Below are positions 49,985-61,800 of a stretch of 64,000 bases of DNA, piece after piece. Positions within the stretch are counted from its first letter, which is position 1; each line of letters opens with the position of its first letter. Made by a program: the position numbers and the translations under genes. The stretch covers positions 726,001 through 790,000 of the forward strand of contig NC_092359.1 in assembly GCF_030848805.1 (NCBI RefSeq), in the 5' to 3' direction. Origin of the DNA: Temnothorax longispinosus (taxonomy: Eukaryota > Arthropoda > Insecta > Hymenoptera > Formicidae). The notes below the pieces were generated by a model that did no database searches, had not been told where the DNA came from, and worked only from the letters and a program-made list of their open reading frames with translations.

Positions 49985-52900
49985 ATGAAGCAGGGAATGT
50001 CGGATGATGGTTCACTTGGTGTCAAATTGCTTACCGCCGGCACCGCGGCCTGCATCGCCGATTTAGCCACTTTTCCGTTGGACACCGCCAAAGTCAGAAT
50101 GCAGGTAAGTAAAGTAAAAACAATTGTGCTCATTTCTCCCGTGATTATCTCGTTGCATTCTCCCGTTCGCTGTTCTGAAAATTAAATTATTTCTTTCACG
50201 ATCGAAATGTGATTTTTTAAGATCGCAGGAGAAGGTCAAGTTATTCAGAAGGCTCTGTTGTTGGCATCGGCGGAAGGCTCGGTCTTTGCAGTAAGAACGA
50301 GCCAGCCGGGACTGTTCCAGACCATCGTGAACATCGTCAGATGTGAAGGTGCAAGGTACGTTGTCCATTATCCTAATAGTAATTTAAGAGATGATGGTAG
50401 GTAAAATAACTTTTTATTTGCATTATTAATATTTATTGCAATATACATATACTGAATCTGTAAATGCAGATCTTCTTTTTGTCTTTCAAGAGCGATGATT
50501 CAAATTAAAGTTTATAAAAAATATTTATAAAGCAATCGCACGTTAATCCAATATTTATTTCACGTTCAACTATCAATATTTCTGAAATGATAATATATGC
50601 GGTACTTTTCGCAATATACACAAACTATTATTATTAACCAGTTTTTTTCTCGTTTCGATGTGTGCCAGATCGAGCTAAGTTTTTTGTTTATTAATTAAAT
50701 TATATGTATACTTAAAACAGTGTGCAGAAAATAAATTAATTTAGAATACAATCTATATTACATATGTAACTTAAAAATTTGAATACGTAAGATCACAAAT
50801 TATGCATTTAATTAAAATATAAAGAGCTACTTATTTTTCTTTGTATTTCTTATATGATCTGATATTACAATAGATATTTACCATAGATGTTTACCATGTC
50901 ACATAGAATGGCCTTGTTTAACCATTATGATGTACATCGATTAACTTAACTTATTTAACTGTGTGTTTTGCATCCTCGTATTATATCAGTAAAAAAGGAA
51001 TCTATGAGAAAATGTTCGCGACTTATCGTGTTTTTGTCGAGATTTCGCTCGATATCTGGCACATGTGTGTACAATAACTGCTCATTCTGGGAAACTTTTC
51101 TAGAATCTTGCGATTAATCTCCGATCAAATAAATATGATTTTAATTTCTTCCCTTCGATTGGATGCCACGGACAAGCGCTCGCCTATGTAGAGTGATTTA
51201 TGCGCAAGCAAAATAGGTAGAAGAATGCAACTGACTTCCAAGGATTACGCATTACATTCGATGAAGGTCGAAATATATGAAGCGAAATAAGCATAACGAG
51301 CCTTGTCGATGGCATTTCCGTCGATTCTTCTTATTAATTTATTATTTTTACAAATTATTCTTATTTTTATTTTGCACGGGTTGTCTTTCGTGTCTCTGTT
51401 TCTTTCATAGTACATACTGTTTTTCGCAAAATTGACCAACTATTCTGTTTTGTTTCTTTCGTGCAGAATGTTTATAAGATCCGTCCTTATCAATTATTTT
51501 GCAAAAATAAATCGCGTGATACATTATTGATACGAATGGATGTGATACTTCACGTAAACTGTTTTTGCATGCCGTACAAAATGTCACGAAATTTTTTTCT
51601 TATATCTTTCGATAGCCGTTACTCTCCGATAATGCTTATAAAATTTCGAAAGACAATCCGCTTATCCGTCTCGCACATCTCCACTCCGTGATACATTTCT
51701 TTTAAGTTCTCACGTAGTTTCTCTTCTTTCTTTCTCCATTTCTCTTTTTGGTTTTATAACATTTACTTTGTTTGTATATGTATATATGTATATATATGTA
51801 TATAGCAACGACTTACTTTCCCAATCACCGATGTCTTCTTCCTTGTTTGAGTTTTGATACGGCATTAAAATTCGTGACCAGCTGACGATGATGCACGCTC
51901 TCTCCTGGTTACTTTTCGGCTTTCGAGCCGCTTCTCTTTTCTCTCGCGCACCTGCGAATTACTTCATGAACGAATAGCATTGACTTTCGTTAAAGCATTC
52001 AATATCTAAAATATCTGTTGTACCAAAAAAAAAACGGAGTGAAATTGCGTAGATAGCGGGAAAATAGGAAGAGAAAAAATGAAAAAATTGCGCAATATTT
52101 GCGTAAAAGGCGAATAATATTAAAAAGAAACGTTATAAGATAGAAAGCAAGAGAAAGAGAGAAAGAAAGAGAGAGAGAGAGAAAGAGAAATGTGTAAAAA
52201 AGATGCCCTGGAGATGCGCTTGAGGGTGAATTGTGAGGGCGGTGAGCTTGAGCGAGGGTGGTTACAGGAGCCTGTACGGAGGTCTATCCGCGGGACTCCA
52301 GAGACAGATGTGTTTCGCCAGCATACGATTGGGCCTCTACGACAGCGTGAAGTCACTCTACGCTGGAATCTTCGACGGTACATCTAACAAACTCCTAACT
52401 TTTTGATAACATATCTCATATGATATACCTATGTATATGAGAGTAGCCGCGCGCGTTATAATTTCATCAATTCCTTAAACATGTGTAACACGTAAATACA
52501 CATACACACATCCGTATATCTTATATAATAAAACGAACATTTTATCGTATTAGTAACACACACAACATGTATACAATATTAGTGTTAGACAATATTTAGT
52601 AAATTATAATTGTAAAATCGTGAAATATATAATCGTTCTCCGATGATTAAATTTTTTTGTCAGTTATTTTAATAACTTTATAATATTGGAAAACTTAAAT
52701 AATACTAAAAAGAACACTGAATTAACAATGATAGTTAACGGTGAATGTCTAACACTATATGTATATACATGGACACGTACTCATGGTGAATTATCATATC
52801 GGCCACTCGTTTTATCACGGCGAAAACGCGGATCATCTGGGATTGGTTTGGATGCTTGAAATGTGCATTCTTTCTCGTTCTTATCTCTGTCGTTTTTGAG

Positions 52901-54682
52901 GCTGAGAAAGAAGGAAAGGGAGATTGAAAGAAAGATAGGTTAACAGTCAAAAAATGGAAATAGGAGAGCTAAAAGATTGAATATACATCAGCAAAGAGGA
53001 GACTCAAACATCTCTTTAATTCTTACTCGTTGCACTGGGGACAATCGTAAGGCTGTTACATATTTATGCACTTTACCTTACTTACATTTGCAGAGAAGAG
53101 CTTGCACAGTTTTGATTCGTCAAAATGGCATTCAAATTTTTTTTGCAAACCTTTTTGTTGCAAATATATTTGTTTAGATGTAACGAACTAACTAATTCAT
53201 CTTTGACAAATTGCTGAGACTTTTCCCAAATTTTATTCACATATGTAGTTTTGCGATTCAATTGCTTTGGGAGCTTTTCGGTATCGTCACATTTGTGAAT
53301 TTTACAATTACTTCCCCAAGTTCTCAGAAACATGTGTAAAAATAAATTTGCAGAATTCTGTAGATCGTTTACAATTCGTAAATTGGTGTATATACCAATA
53401 CAATACATATTCCAAATGTTTTTCCTTCTAATTTAATGATTCGTTCTAGACTCCCGTATTTATGTAAACTATCAGTGATTCGCTTTAAATGTAAATTATA
53501 TAATTTATGTTAAGTTAAAGCAATCTATTGCAATTTAAATATATTTTGTATGTAAGTCGGGCATATGTAGACGAACATCGATAACACCATCGGAAAATAA
53601 GACAGAATAAATTTATACGCAAATTTTATAATGTCGAATTTTTAATAGAATCCCGATATTATATAGCTTTTTATATTTTTTACAAATATATCATTCATTT
53701 TCGATAACGATTTATGGTACGTAATTAACATCGAACTCTCTGAGAAATTTGCGAATACTGAAGACATCTCATTATTGATCGTAATTGAAGAATATTAAAT
53801 AAGACAATAAAAAGTGATCGACGCGCAATTCGCGTCCATCTTATCTCACTTCTTAATTTTTTAACTATCCGTTGGATCTTACACGACAGCCGTAATTCTT
53901 CATCGTACGCTTTTATTTCAACAGGTAATAGTAAGAGCGGTACGTCGATGAACATCGGCGTACGCGTCTCCGCAGGAATTACGACGGGCGCTTTGGCGGT
54001 GCTGATCGCTCAGCCGACCGACGTCGTCAAGATCCGCATGCAGGCTGGAAATATCAGACGATCATCGGTGAGGTATAGCTCCACTCTACAGGCATACAAG
54101 AATATCGCTCGTGAGGAAGGCGCGAGAGGTCTTTGGAAAGGTGAGTCCTCCCGTGAAATATTGCTCAATTCTAAAAACTTCTTTTTTCATTCATAGAACT
54201 TGATAATTATTGTACAAACAATAGACAAAATAAAATAAGACATTTTTTTAATACCGTGGAAAGTAATCCGAGTTCGCTATTTTTCGTCACACATAGGAAC
54301 CATGCCGAACGTCTCGCGGAACGTTATCGTGAACGTGGCAGAGATAGTCTGTTACGATATCATCAAGGATCTCATCCTAGCTAGCGGTTATCTTCGCGAC
54401 GGGATACCGTGTCACTTGACCGCCGCGACGGCCGCAGGACTCTGCACCACCCTAACAGCAAGTCCCGTAGACGTCATAAAGACGCGTTACATGAACAGCG
54501 CCGCCGGTGAGTACAAGGGCGCGATAGACTGCGCCATCAAGACCTTTGTCCAGGAAGGTCCGACCGCATTCTACAAGGGCTTCGTGCCGAGTTTCGCGCG
54601 CTTGGTATCCTGGAACATCGTACTATGGGTGACCTACGAACAGATGAAGTTGCAGATGAAAAAGCTACACGGCGTCGAGTAA
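49985..54682 (+). CDS. UCP2: Mitochondrial uncoupling protein, UCP2-like (SLC25 carrier)
   Basis: Inner-mitochondrial-membrane carrier that dissipates proton gradient or exchanges metabolites. Five coding exons, 49985-50104, 50222-50355, 52268-52377, 53925-54140 and 54297-54682, join in phase to give 321 aa, a normal carrier length. The three mitochondrial carrier repeats each show the signature Pro-x-Asp-x-x-Lys: PLDTAKVRMQ (Pro31), PTDVVKIRMQ (Pro152) and PVDVIKTRYM (Pro250). UCP2/3-type hallmarks are GTAACIADLATFPLDTAK, SLYGGLSAGLQRQMCFAS, YKNIAREEGARGLWKG, and the C-terminal FYKGFVPSFARLVSWNIV with VTYEQMK. Its sequence is closer to the UCP2 group than to UCP4 or UCP5. The start ATG at 49985 is used; a second Met four codons on is possible. 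Intron 2 (1.9 kb) and intron 3 (1.5 kb) are long. It converges with the carboxypeptidase gene. Confidence 0.94.
50356..52267 (+). other. UCP intron 2
   Basis: Spliced from AAG|GTACG to TTACAG|G. AT-rich, with a (TA/TG)n stretch near 51,776-51,803 and a (GA)n tract near 52,140-52,190 close to the acceptor side. No nested gene seen. Confidence 0.8.
53082..53408 (-). other. Unrecognised 108-codon antisense ORF in UCP intron 3
   Basis: The frame contains Cys and Lys scattered in a protein-like way (for example QLNRKTTYVNKIWEKSQQF), unlike the low-complexity frames around it. I recognise no domain. It could be a decayed transposon or retrocopy fragment, or chance. No promoter, splice sites or poly(A) signal tie it to a transcript. 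Confidence 0.2.
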
Positions 54683-55315
54683 GATCCTCGATTATCGAGT
54701 CCGATTATTCTGCCGAACCGGTGCAAAGAGCGATAAAATCAAGTGTAATCTCTTGTGTTACCTTATCGAAATTCACACTTCCGTAGAAGATTAGCGTTCG
54801 CTTAGATAAACCGTGCGAATTAAACGTAGATAAATTGGAGGCTTGATATTCCGCCGCAAGATATGCTTTCAACCGTTGATGATAAATGTCCTCGTATTAC
54901 TGCTTCTTTTCCGTTCGTTTTCCTAAATGCAAGTGTGCAGCGAATATCGGTGTTTATCGTCGAATTATTCAACGACAGATTAATCATTGAGCAACAAAAA
55001 TTATTTGCACCGTTGGAAATAGCAATTAATGTGATAGGAATAGGGCTACAATCTCACTCTAGTTTTCATTTAAATGTGCACGTACGCACACTAGAAACAA
55101 TGACGATTTCTTGATAATTTGTATGAAACAAATTTGGATTGCATCAGTTTTATATATTTGTAATAAGGCGTTAAGTTATTTCTCGGTAAGGTGGATTATA
55201 CGATGATTACAGATCATTAACGCGCCAAACAGACAATAATACTATCGAAGTTCATTCCGATGTTTTTGCTTAAATCTAGATAGAGTCTCACAAAAGACTG
55301 TGATCACAAATTAAC

Positions 55316-55389
55316 GTATTCTATTTTTAACGTTGCTTTAATTAACTGATTCGTATTCTATTTTTAACGTTGCTTTAATTAACTGATTC
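55316..55389. repeat. 37-bp direct tandem duplication
   Basis: The unit beginning GTATTCTATTTTTAACG and ending AACTGATTC occurs twice head to tail with no mismatch that I can see. Perfect identity suggests a recent duplication. Confidence 0.92.
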
Positions 55390-56808
55390 GTGGCCTTAGC
55401 GCGTAATTTTTAGCATGTACAACATAATTTTGATTCAGTCAATTAACATTTATACAGGGCACAATTTATATCATAATTTAATCAACGAATTTTTTTTAAG
55501 CTACATTATCATTAAGAATAATTTAGTCTGCGAGAAGCAGCTTTGAAAATCCTCTATTACAAAAAAAATATTTATTATTTATAATGAAATACCACTATTG
55601 CCAACTTTTATAGGATGATGATGCGATTTGAGGTATATTCGCACGATACATGTGTATCGTCAAATTTCGATAACGACAACTATTTGATCTTAAAATGATG
55701 TATACGTACATAGTGTATAAGTACTATATGACTGACTACGCTTAATTGGACACAAGATGTTTCTATCAAGAATGACATCTATTTATTAAAAATTTGTTTC
55801 GAATAATAAAGAAACGTTGCCGTTGTGATGCAAACAATATCACCATGAATTCTGCAATATGGAGATATATAAAATGTAATGCTTTGTCTGCATTCAGAAT
55901 TTGAACATTGATATTAATATATTATACGATTTTTTGCGATATTTCGTATTTATACGTAATTATTACAAAATTGCACTGTTCTAATAACATAGATTACCAT
56001 TTATTCCGACATTTATTCAACACATTTACGAATTCCACACATTATTATAAATTCCTTCATTGATTATCATCTGGATTATGATATGGCATGTGTCACTACA
56101 TGTAACTGTTCTGAAAAAATTATATTAAATATTTAAACGCACAACGCAATAATATCTAAAATTAATAAAACTTATAATTGGCGTTATGTTGATACGCATG
56201 TAAAAATCTTGTCGAAAATTAAAGATAACTCAAATGGAACACAAAAAAATCGCTTCAGGAAGTCTTCAGGCGAGGTTTGATAAACTTACAGAGAATCACA
56301 ACTCATTAACATTTATTTCCTATATTTATATAATCATATGTTATGTGTAGAAAGTATAGAGCGAGGTATCGTATTAGGGAATGACACAGCTCCCTTATTT
56401 TTGGTATTATCTGAACCTGTTTACTTTTATAGGTGATTCAAATATCCCAAAAATGTAAAGCTTCCTAGATGTCATTGTTCTATCACTGCTTAGATGGTAA
56501 TATTGTGATATATTTTCAACTTTCGAGAATTTTATTTCCGAGCTAAATAATTATACGCGGCCATACTAACTTAAGTAGTGCTCTCACGTATTAAATCTAT
56601 AGCGAACATATAATCTCTTTCACCATGGAACTTAATTTGCGAAGTATTGATTTTCGAGATATGTACAAATATGAAATAGATTTTATTATGATATGTAGAT
56701 AGTATTTTCATAGAGAATAGCTTTAAATGTTTGTTACCAGTTTTAAATAAATATTGTTTGAAATATCTCGTTGCGAAGTATTGCTTTGTGTACTATACTT
56801 TATACTAT

Positions 56809-56814
56809 TTTATT
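56809..56814 (-). terminator. Candidate poly(A) signal of the carboxypeptidase gene
   Basis: AATAAA on the minus strand about 120 bases downstream of the stop codon at 56932-56934. Position only. Confidence 0.5.
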
Positions 56815-56931
56815 CAGAATGGAAATAATTTTTGTATTAAATTTTAAATTTGAAAGTGCAGAATAGCAAATATTCGTAATGACTTTTGTCGTTGAAATAG
56901 TTACTCTGATGATTGACTAAGGTGCAGTCCC

Positions 56932-58288
56932 CTAAGTCTCGAAATCGGAATCATTGGATTCACTACTGGAAGATACATCATTGTCCATGCATCTTGATTC
57001 CACGGGAATATGTTTCTCCAAAGGAATTCTAAAAGGAATAACAGGCACAATTAACAAGAAACATATTAAATGAATGAACTGTCGATTAACTTAAAGAATA
57101 ATGGATGTATATAAATCAAATAACAGCTTTTTCACTTATTATTAGCTATTATCATTAGTTTGCAAAAATATGTTGGTTTGATCAATAATGGGGGAAAGGG
57201 CAACATGCATCGATGATGTAGAACAATTTAGCGAAAACGTTAAATTAGCAATACGCGCACACAGACAGTCGCACACAAATCTTGCCTTCTAATACAATTG
57301 TTTAATTATCTCGTTTGCTAAGAAAGTGCCGTGGTATGATGTATAGCGTGTTTATCTTGAATACATTTCGGTATCTTCCGTGACATTCGTAAGACACACA
57401 TTCTCGGGCAACAGGCTTGCTCTGTTGATCTATGTTGAATAACATATTATTTTATAGAATCTTTTATTCCAGCCCGTAAAAAAGTAAAAACAAAAAATTC
57501 TCATCGAAAATCATAATCTTAGAAGATCATTCGCCGATTATATATGATATTTTACAAGTTCTCTTTTAATAGATATTCTGTTTCAACCAATCGTATCTCA
57601 ACAAATTTAAGTCGATTTATACTCCCGTGAAGAATGAATTGATAACAATATATTTGCACGTACTTTCCAATGGCCCAATCATCACCGCCGTCCTTCATCA
57701 TAGATAAAGCTTGGCAAAAATCTCTTCCAATGGCTTTGAGATGTTCCGTATCGAGATGTAATCCCGCCAATACGCCTTGATCGCATCCACAGAAGCTGCT
57801 TTCCATCGTGTAACTTCTGTTTGAACAAAACGTTAAGTAGCAGGGTGTATTAACATTTTTCTCAATCACAGCGACGCAGTATCAGTGATGTTGACCAAAT
57901 GTAAAAGGGGAATGTTTATCGAGTTAATTTGAATATTGAAATGGCGTATAATATTTAAGTTGCAAAAGAACAGATCTTTTTTTGCGAGACACGCGTAACC
58001 TCGACCTTGCTACACGAAATCTTATTACGAGCCACATCCCAGATCTCAATCTGCCCAGGATATACTTAGCTGTCGTTTACCTCGGAACACCCAACTGCCG
58101 CCACACAGCGACTCTGGCAGTGGATTCCTTGTTCCTCTCGACCTTGAAGGAGCAGAGCTGCAAAGCGAAAGCCGGCGAGGTCCTTTGCATGAGATGCGGT
58201 AACATCTGATACAGAAAAAAAGTCGCAAAGATTACGAGATCGCACTTACTTAGAGGCTTTCGAGACGAGAATCAAGGTCCCGTGGTCC

Positions 58289-58320
<32 letters not shown>

Positions 58321-58839
58321 AACACTTTCTCAGAGCACTTTCTCGGATAACACTTTGACTAATGACAGTAATGACATTAACGTGCAACGCGCGAAACGAA
58401 TAGGCGGCTGTCGGCGAGTAATTGCTCGTGCAAATCGAAAGTTCGCGTTGAAAGGACGGCCGCTGAAAGTGATAAACGTCCGTCGGGCCGGCCCGCTGGC
58501 AGGTAAACGTAGAGGATAAATGATGCCGCGATCTAAAGATCTAAAAATATTACCTAGCCTCGATTCCCTTCCGTCGATTCCCTTACCAAATACTGCACCG
58601 GCTGGTCCGGTTTCGCCCTGTCCGCGGCGCTCCAGGAACCCGACCTTGAACAACCGAACAGAAACACGTTCTTCCTCCGTGAATGGCCGTGGTAGTCGAC
58701 GAAAACGTGGGGCGGTCTCTGCAGCACCCTGGCGCAATACTCCATCAGGCCCTTCGTGTGATAGATCACCGGATGATACGTCCGCGTGGGACTGCTCCAA
58801 CGTCGGTTCAGGTCCTCGTTCGTCAGACCGTATCGATTG
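56932..58839 (-). CDS. AGTPBP1: Cytosolic carboxypeptidase, CCP1/Nna1 type (C-terminal part)
   Basis: M14-family zinc carboxypeptidase that removes glutamates from tubulin and other tails. Four exons are visible on the minus strand: 58839-58587, 58205-58081, 57816-57664 and 57028-56932, joining in phase to 208 residues and a stop. In order they carry NRYGLTNEDLNRRW, YHTKGLMEY and the VDYHGHSRRKNVFLFGCS block with the third zinc-ligand His; then SPAF...CSFKVERNKESTARVAVW; then SYTMESSFCGCDQG, whose Glu matches the M14 catalytic general base; then an acidic tail ending NDVSSSSESNDSDFET. The ESTARV and CGCDQG forms point to the CCP1/CCP4 branch rather than CCP5 or CCP6. The exon with the His-Pro-Gly-Glu zinc site and the N-terminal regions were not found up to 64,000. 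The segment between GCS and MLPHLM is divergent from vertebrate CCP1. Partial gene; the family call is firm. Confidence 0.88.
58287..58321. repeat. (GA)n microsatellite
   Basis: GA dinucleotide run with one AAAG interruption, inside the carboxypeptidase intron between the exons at 58839-58587 and 58205-58081. Confidence 0.9.
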
Positions 58840-61800
58840 CTGCCGACACAACGAAAGCACGTCGTGCAGATTCAAAAACAGACGACAACGAAAGAGGAAT
58901 CGACTCTCGTCTCCCGTATATAAAAGAAACCGGACACCGGTTCTAGCCGGACACTTTGCAGAATCTTTGCGATCACGAACGTCGTGATCGTTAAAACGCT
59001 GAAATTGTTAAAAATTCCACTCGCTATATGCAATCGTAAACGTGTAACGTCGTCAACTATCTCGCGAAACTGGAAATTCCGAGCTAGCTCTTTTCGATCT
59101 GACATATATATTTCTTACTCGTTTTTACAGCTTCGCTCCGTTTCAATATCCCGTGAATGGGGAGCGTATGGGTTCCGAACGACTCCGTAAATGAGGTAAT
59201 TTTAACGTCTTGGAGCGTTTGCGTTGCGCGAGAATATCGCGGAAATATTTATGCGTCTCTTCGAGAGAGAGGTAATCTTCGAGCATTATTTATTAACCAA
59301 TTTCCCCTAAGACGCTCGCTCAGATTCGCGACATAAAATATATCCGGTAATTTCCTAACGTTTGCCAGAAGAATTCTCTTCAAATATGTCTACGTGCGTA
59401 TCTATGTGCGTACATGTACGCGCGTTGCAATGGATTACGCAACGGCGCGGCGGCGCGGACGCGGCGACGGCGCGACGCAGCCGACGATTCGTCTCGATCA
59501 TCGATATATCCTTTCAGATTGACAAAAGCGGAGGGGACCCCGCGAGATCTATCATTTTCATTTAAGGATTCAACCGCGGTTAGAAGGACGTTTCCGGCGG
59601 CCGGAAACCCAGTCGAAGGAAGTGACGCCTTCGCGTCGCGCATAGCTAATAGCGGGGCACGGCAGGTGACGACCGATGAAGACCGCCGTTTGAATTACGG
59701 CTGTCGTCTTGACGTCTCTCGGGGACATGCCTATCGTCCCGCGCTAATATCTCGATATACGTCGAATATCAAACAGATAGCTTATTTCGAGGTAGCTGCT
59801 CATTTCTGCTGAAGTGAAGTAACGTCGCGCGTGAATACCTCTGTGACGTGTTTCGCCCAAGTTCCGCGAAAGGACGTGGAGGAGACGATTCAGAAATTTT
59901 CCGACAGATATACCTTTGGCCTCTGTTAACAGCAGCGCAAGGTTTGTTTATTTCTATATCTAACATGATTTAAACGCGACAGCATATGGCGAGAACGACG
60001 ACTGCCGTCCATACGCGGACAGGGTACGCTTGATGGTGTCCCGCCGAGAGAGAGAGAGGACGTTCACCGGCGCGTCACGTTCGCAGAAGCCGACGGCGAA
60101 AGAGGACAGTCATTCGAGATAATAGATCTCATCATGCGCGCATGCTACGCCAAAAAAGCGGTCGCGCCGCGCCGCGCGCGTATACCGAAACGAAATCGCT
60201 CGGAGAAGCACAACGCGCTTCGTCAGGTAATGCCATTAAGAACATTCAACATCTGACGGACGAGAGCATTCGCGAACGGGTCCCTGTTCCGTCTGAGGGC
60301 TCGAGATGATGAGATTTGAATGCGGGAAGCTCGCGCCTTTTCCAAATTTAAACTCAGGAACTCTGATATCAGAGACCTTTCACACTTTTTACTAAAATTA
60401 AAATAAGACTATGAGGAACAGGTCATCGCCCGCAGCTATATAGAGATGATAATAAATCTTTATTTAAATTTCTATAACGTAGTCGCGCTTAGTAATCGCT
60501 TAGCAATTTCTGAACGTTTAAAAACCTTTTTCAAATTCATAGATCGAGATAATGCGAGTCCAAATGTAGAAAGAACTCACGGCGGTGAGTCATATGTTTG
60601 AAAACGATGATTGAATGACTGTACAATGAGAGTGTCGCTGTTTTATTAACCGTTCGATATAATGGGCAGCATCAGTCTCTTCGTGTCGGCCGCCAATGTC
60701 AATGACTTCGAGGAGGGAGCCTTGACTGCGAACTTCTCTCACCTCTGTGGAGAAGAGAGATCCTGTACAAATTACACGTAACCGACCACTCGTCTCGGAC
60801 CTGCTCCGTGTCAAACGTTCAAAGGATACCGCTCGTACGTCACGTGATACCGCGAGTATTTTAAAAACGATCTGCGGATACTTGAATCTTCTCATGGCTG
60901 AAACCACATCAAGTCTGAAAAACTAATTGAAAATTTGTTTGTCGATGCTTTATACGCTTTGATTGATTATATCGGCGCAAGTTGTTCATACGACCGTCGA
61001 TCACGAGATTCTCTGAAGTATGATAATCGATAGCCATTAGACTTGTTATACTGACTTTGCCTTTCCGTCCATTTAAGTCCAGTCCGGCGTTACGACCTCT
61101 GCGTAAACGAAGCATAAATCTAGCCGTAGAAAAATAGCGCTGCAAGAACGGCCATGCAAAAGAAAAAAAAAAGAAGCCGTAGTATATTGGATCGCGAGAA
61201 TTCTCGGAATAACCGACGGAATAAAATCGAAGAAGAGACGAGCGGAAACGAGGACTCGCGGTCCGTTCTTGCGATCGTAAAGCGAAATCCTCTCCTTGGG
61301 AACTTCTGCTTTCCTAGGGCCCTTCTTCTACGTATCGCGTATTTCTTCCGTGAACTTTACTACCATCATGTCCGCTCGCATCTATCTCCGTCCCCTCTTC
61401 CACGGCCTGGCAGCATTTTCTCCAGGGTTATCCCGGGGTTTGATCGTGCAACCGCCGGCGGACGTTTTTCCCTTCTCGACTTCGTTTCCACGTCTCTAAA
61501 TCTCACGCTCTCACGGCGCGCGGCGATCTTGTCGTTTCGTAACGCGTCGCCACTCGCCAGCATATCGTTACGCACGCAACAAAAGTGCATAACAGTGTAG
61601 CGCATTATGAATGTCACACAAACGCCTTTATATATCACAAAAGTGTACTAAAGAAAGCGCGTTACGCGTTTGAATGTTTGTATATTAAATTATCCGGTAC
61701 AAAATTAGCCAGCAAAACGTCTAAAAAAAAAACTGCGAGTTCGACGAAAGATATATATAGATGCCCCACGAAAATAACATTTCCAGCGAAAACGTTGAAC

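Larger units (their letters stand above)
54683..56931. other. Convergent intergenic DNA between UCP and the carboxypeptidase gene
   Basis: AT-rich 3' UTR and spacer DNA. A plus-strand AATAAA at 55805-55810 could end the UCP transcript. A minus-strand AATAAA at 56809-56814 lies about 120 bases after the carboxypeptidase stop. A 37-bp tandem duplication at 55,316-55,389 is listed separately. No coding region seen. Confidence 0.6.

Noticed and set aside
58330..58875. 181-codon minus-strand open frame
   Set aside because: Wrong frame over the carboxypeptidase exon; the real frame carries the HGHSRRKN motif and fits the flanking exons.
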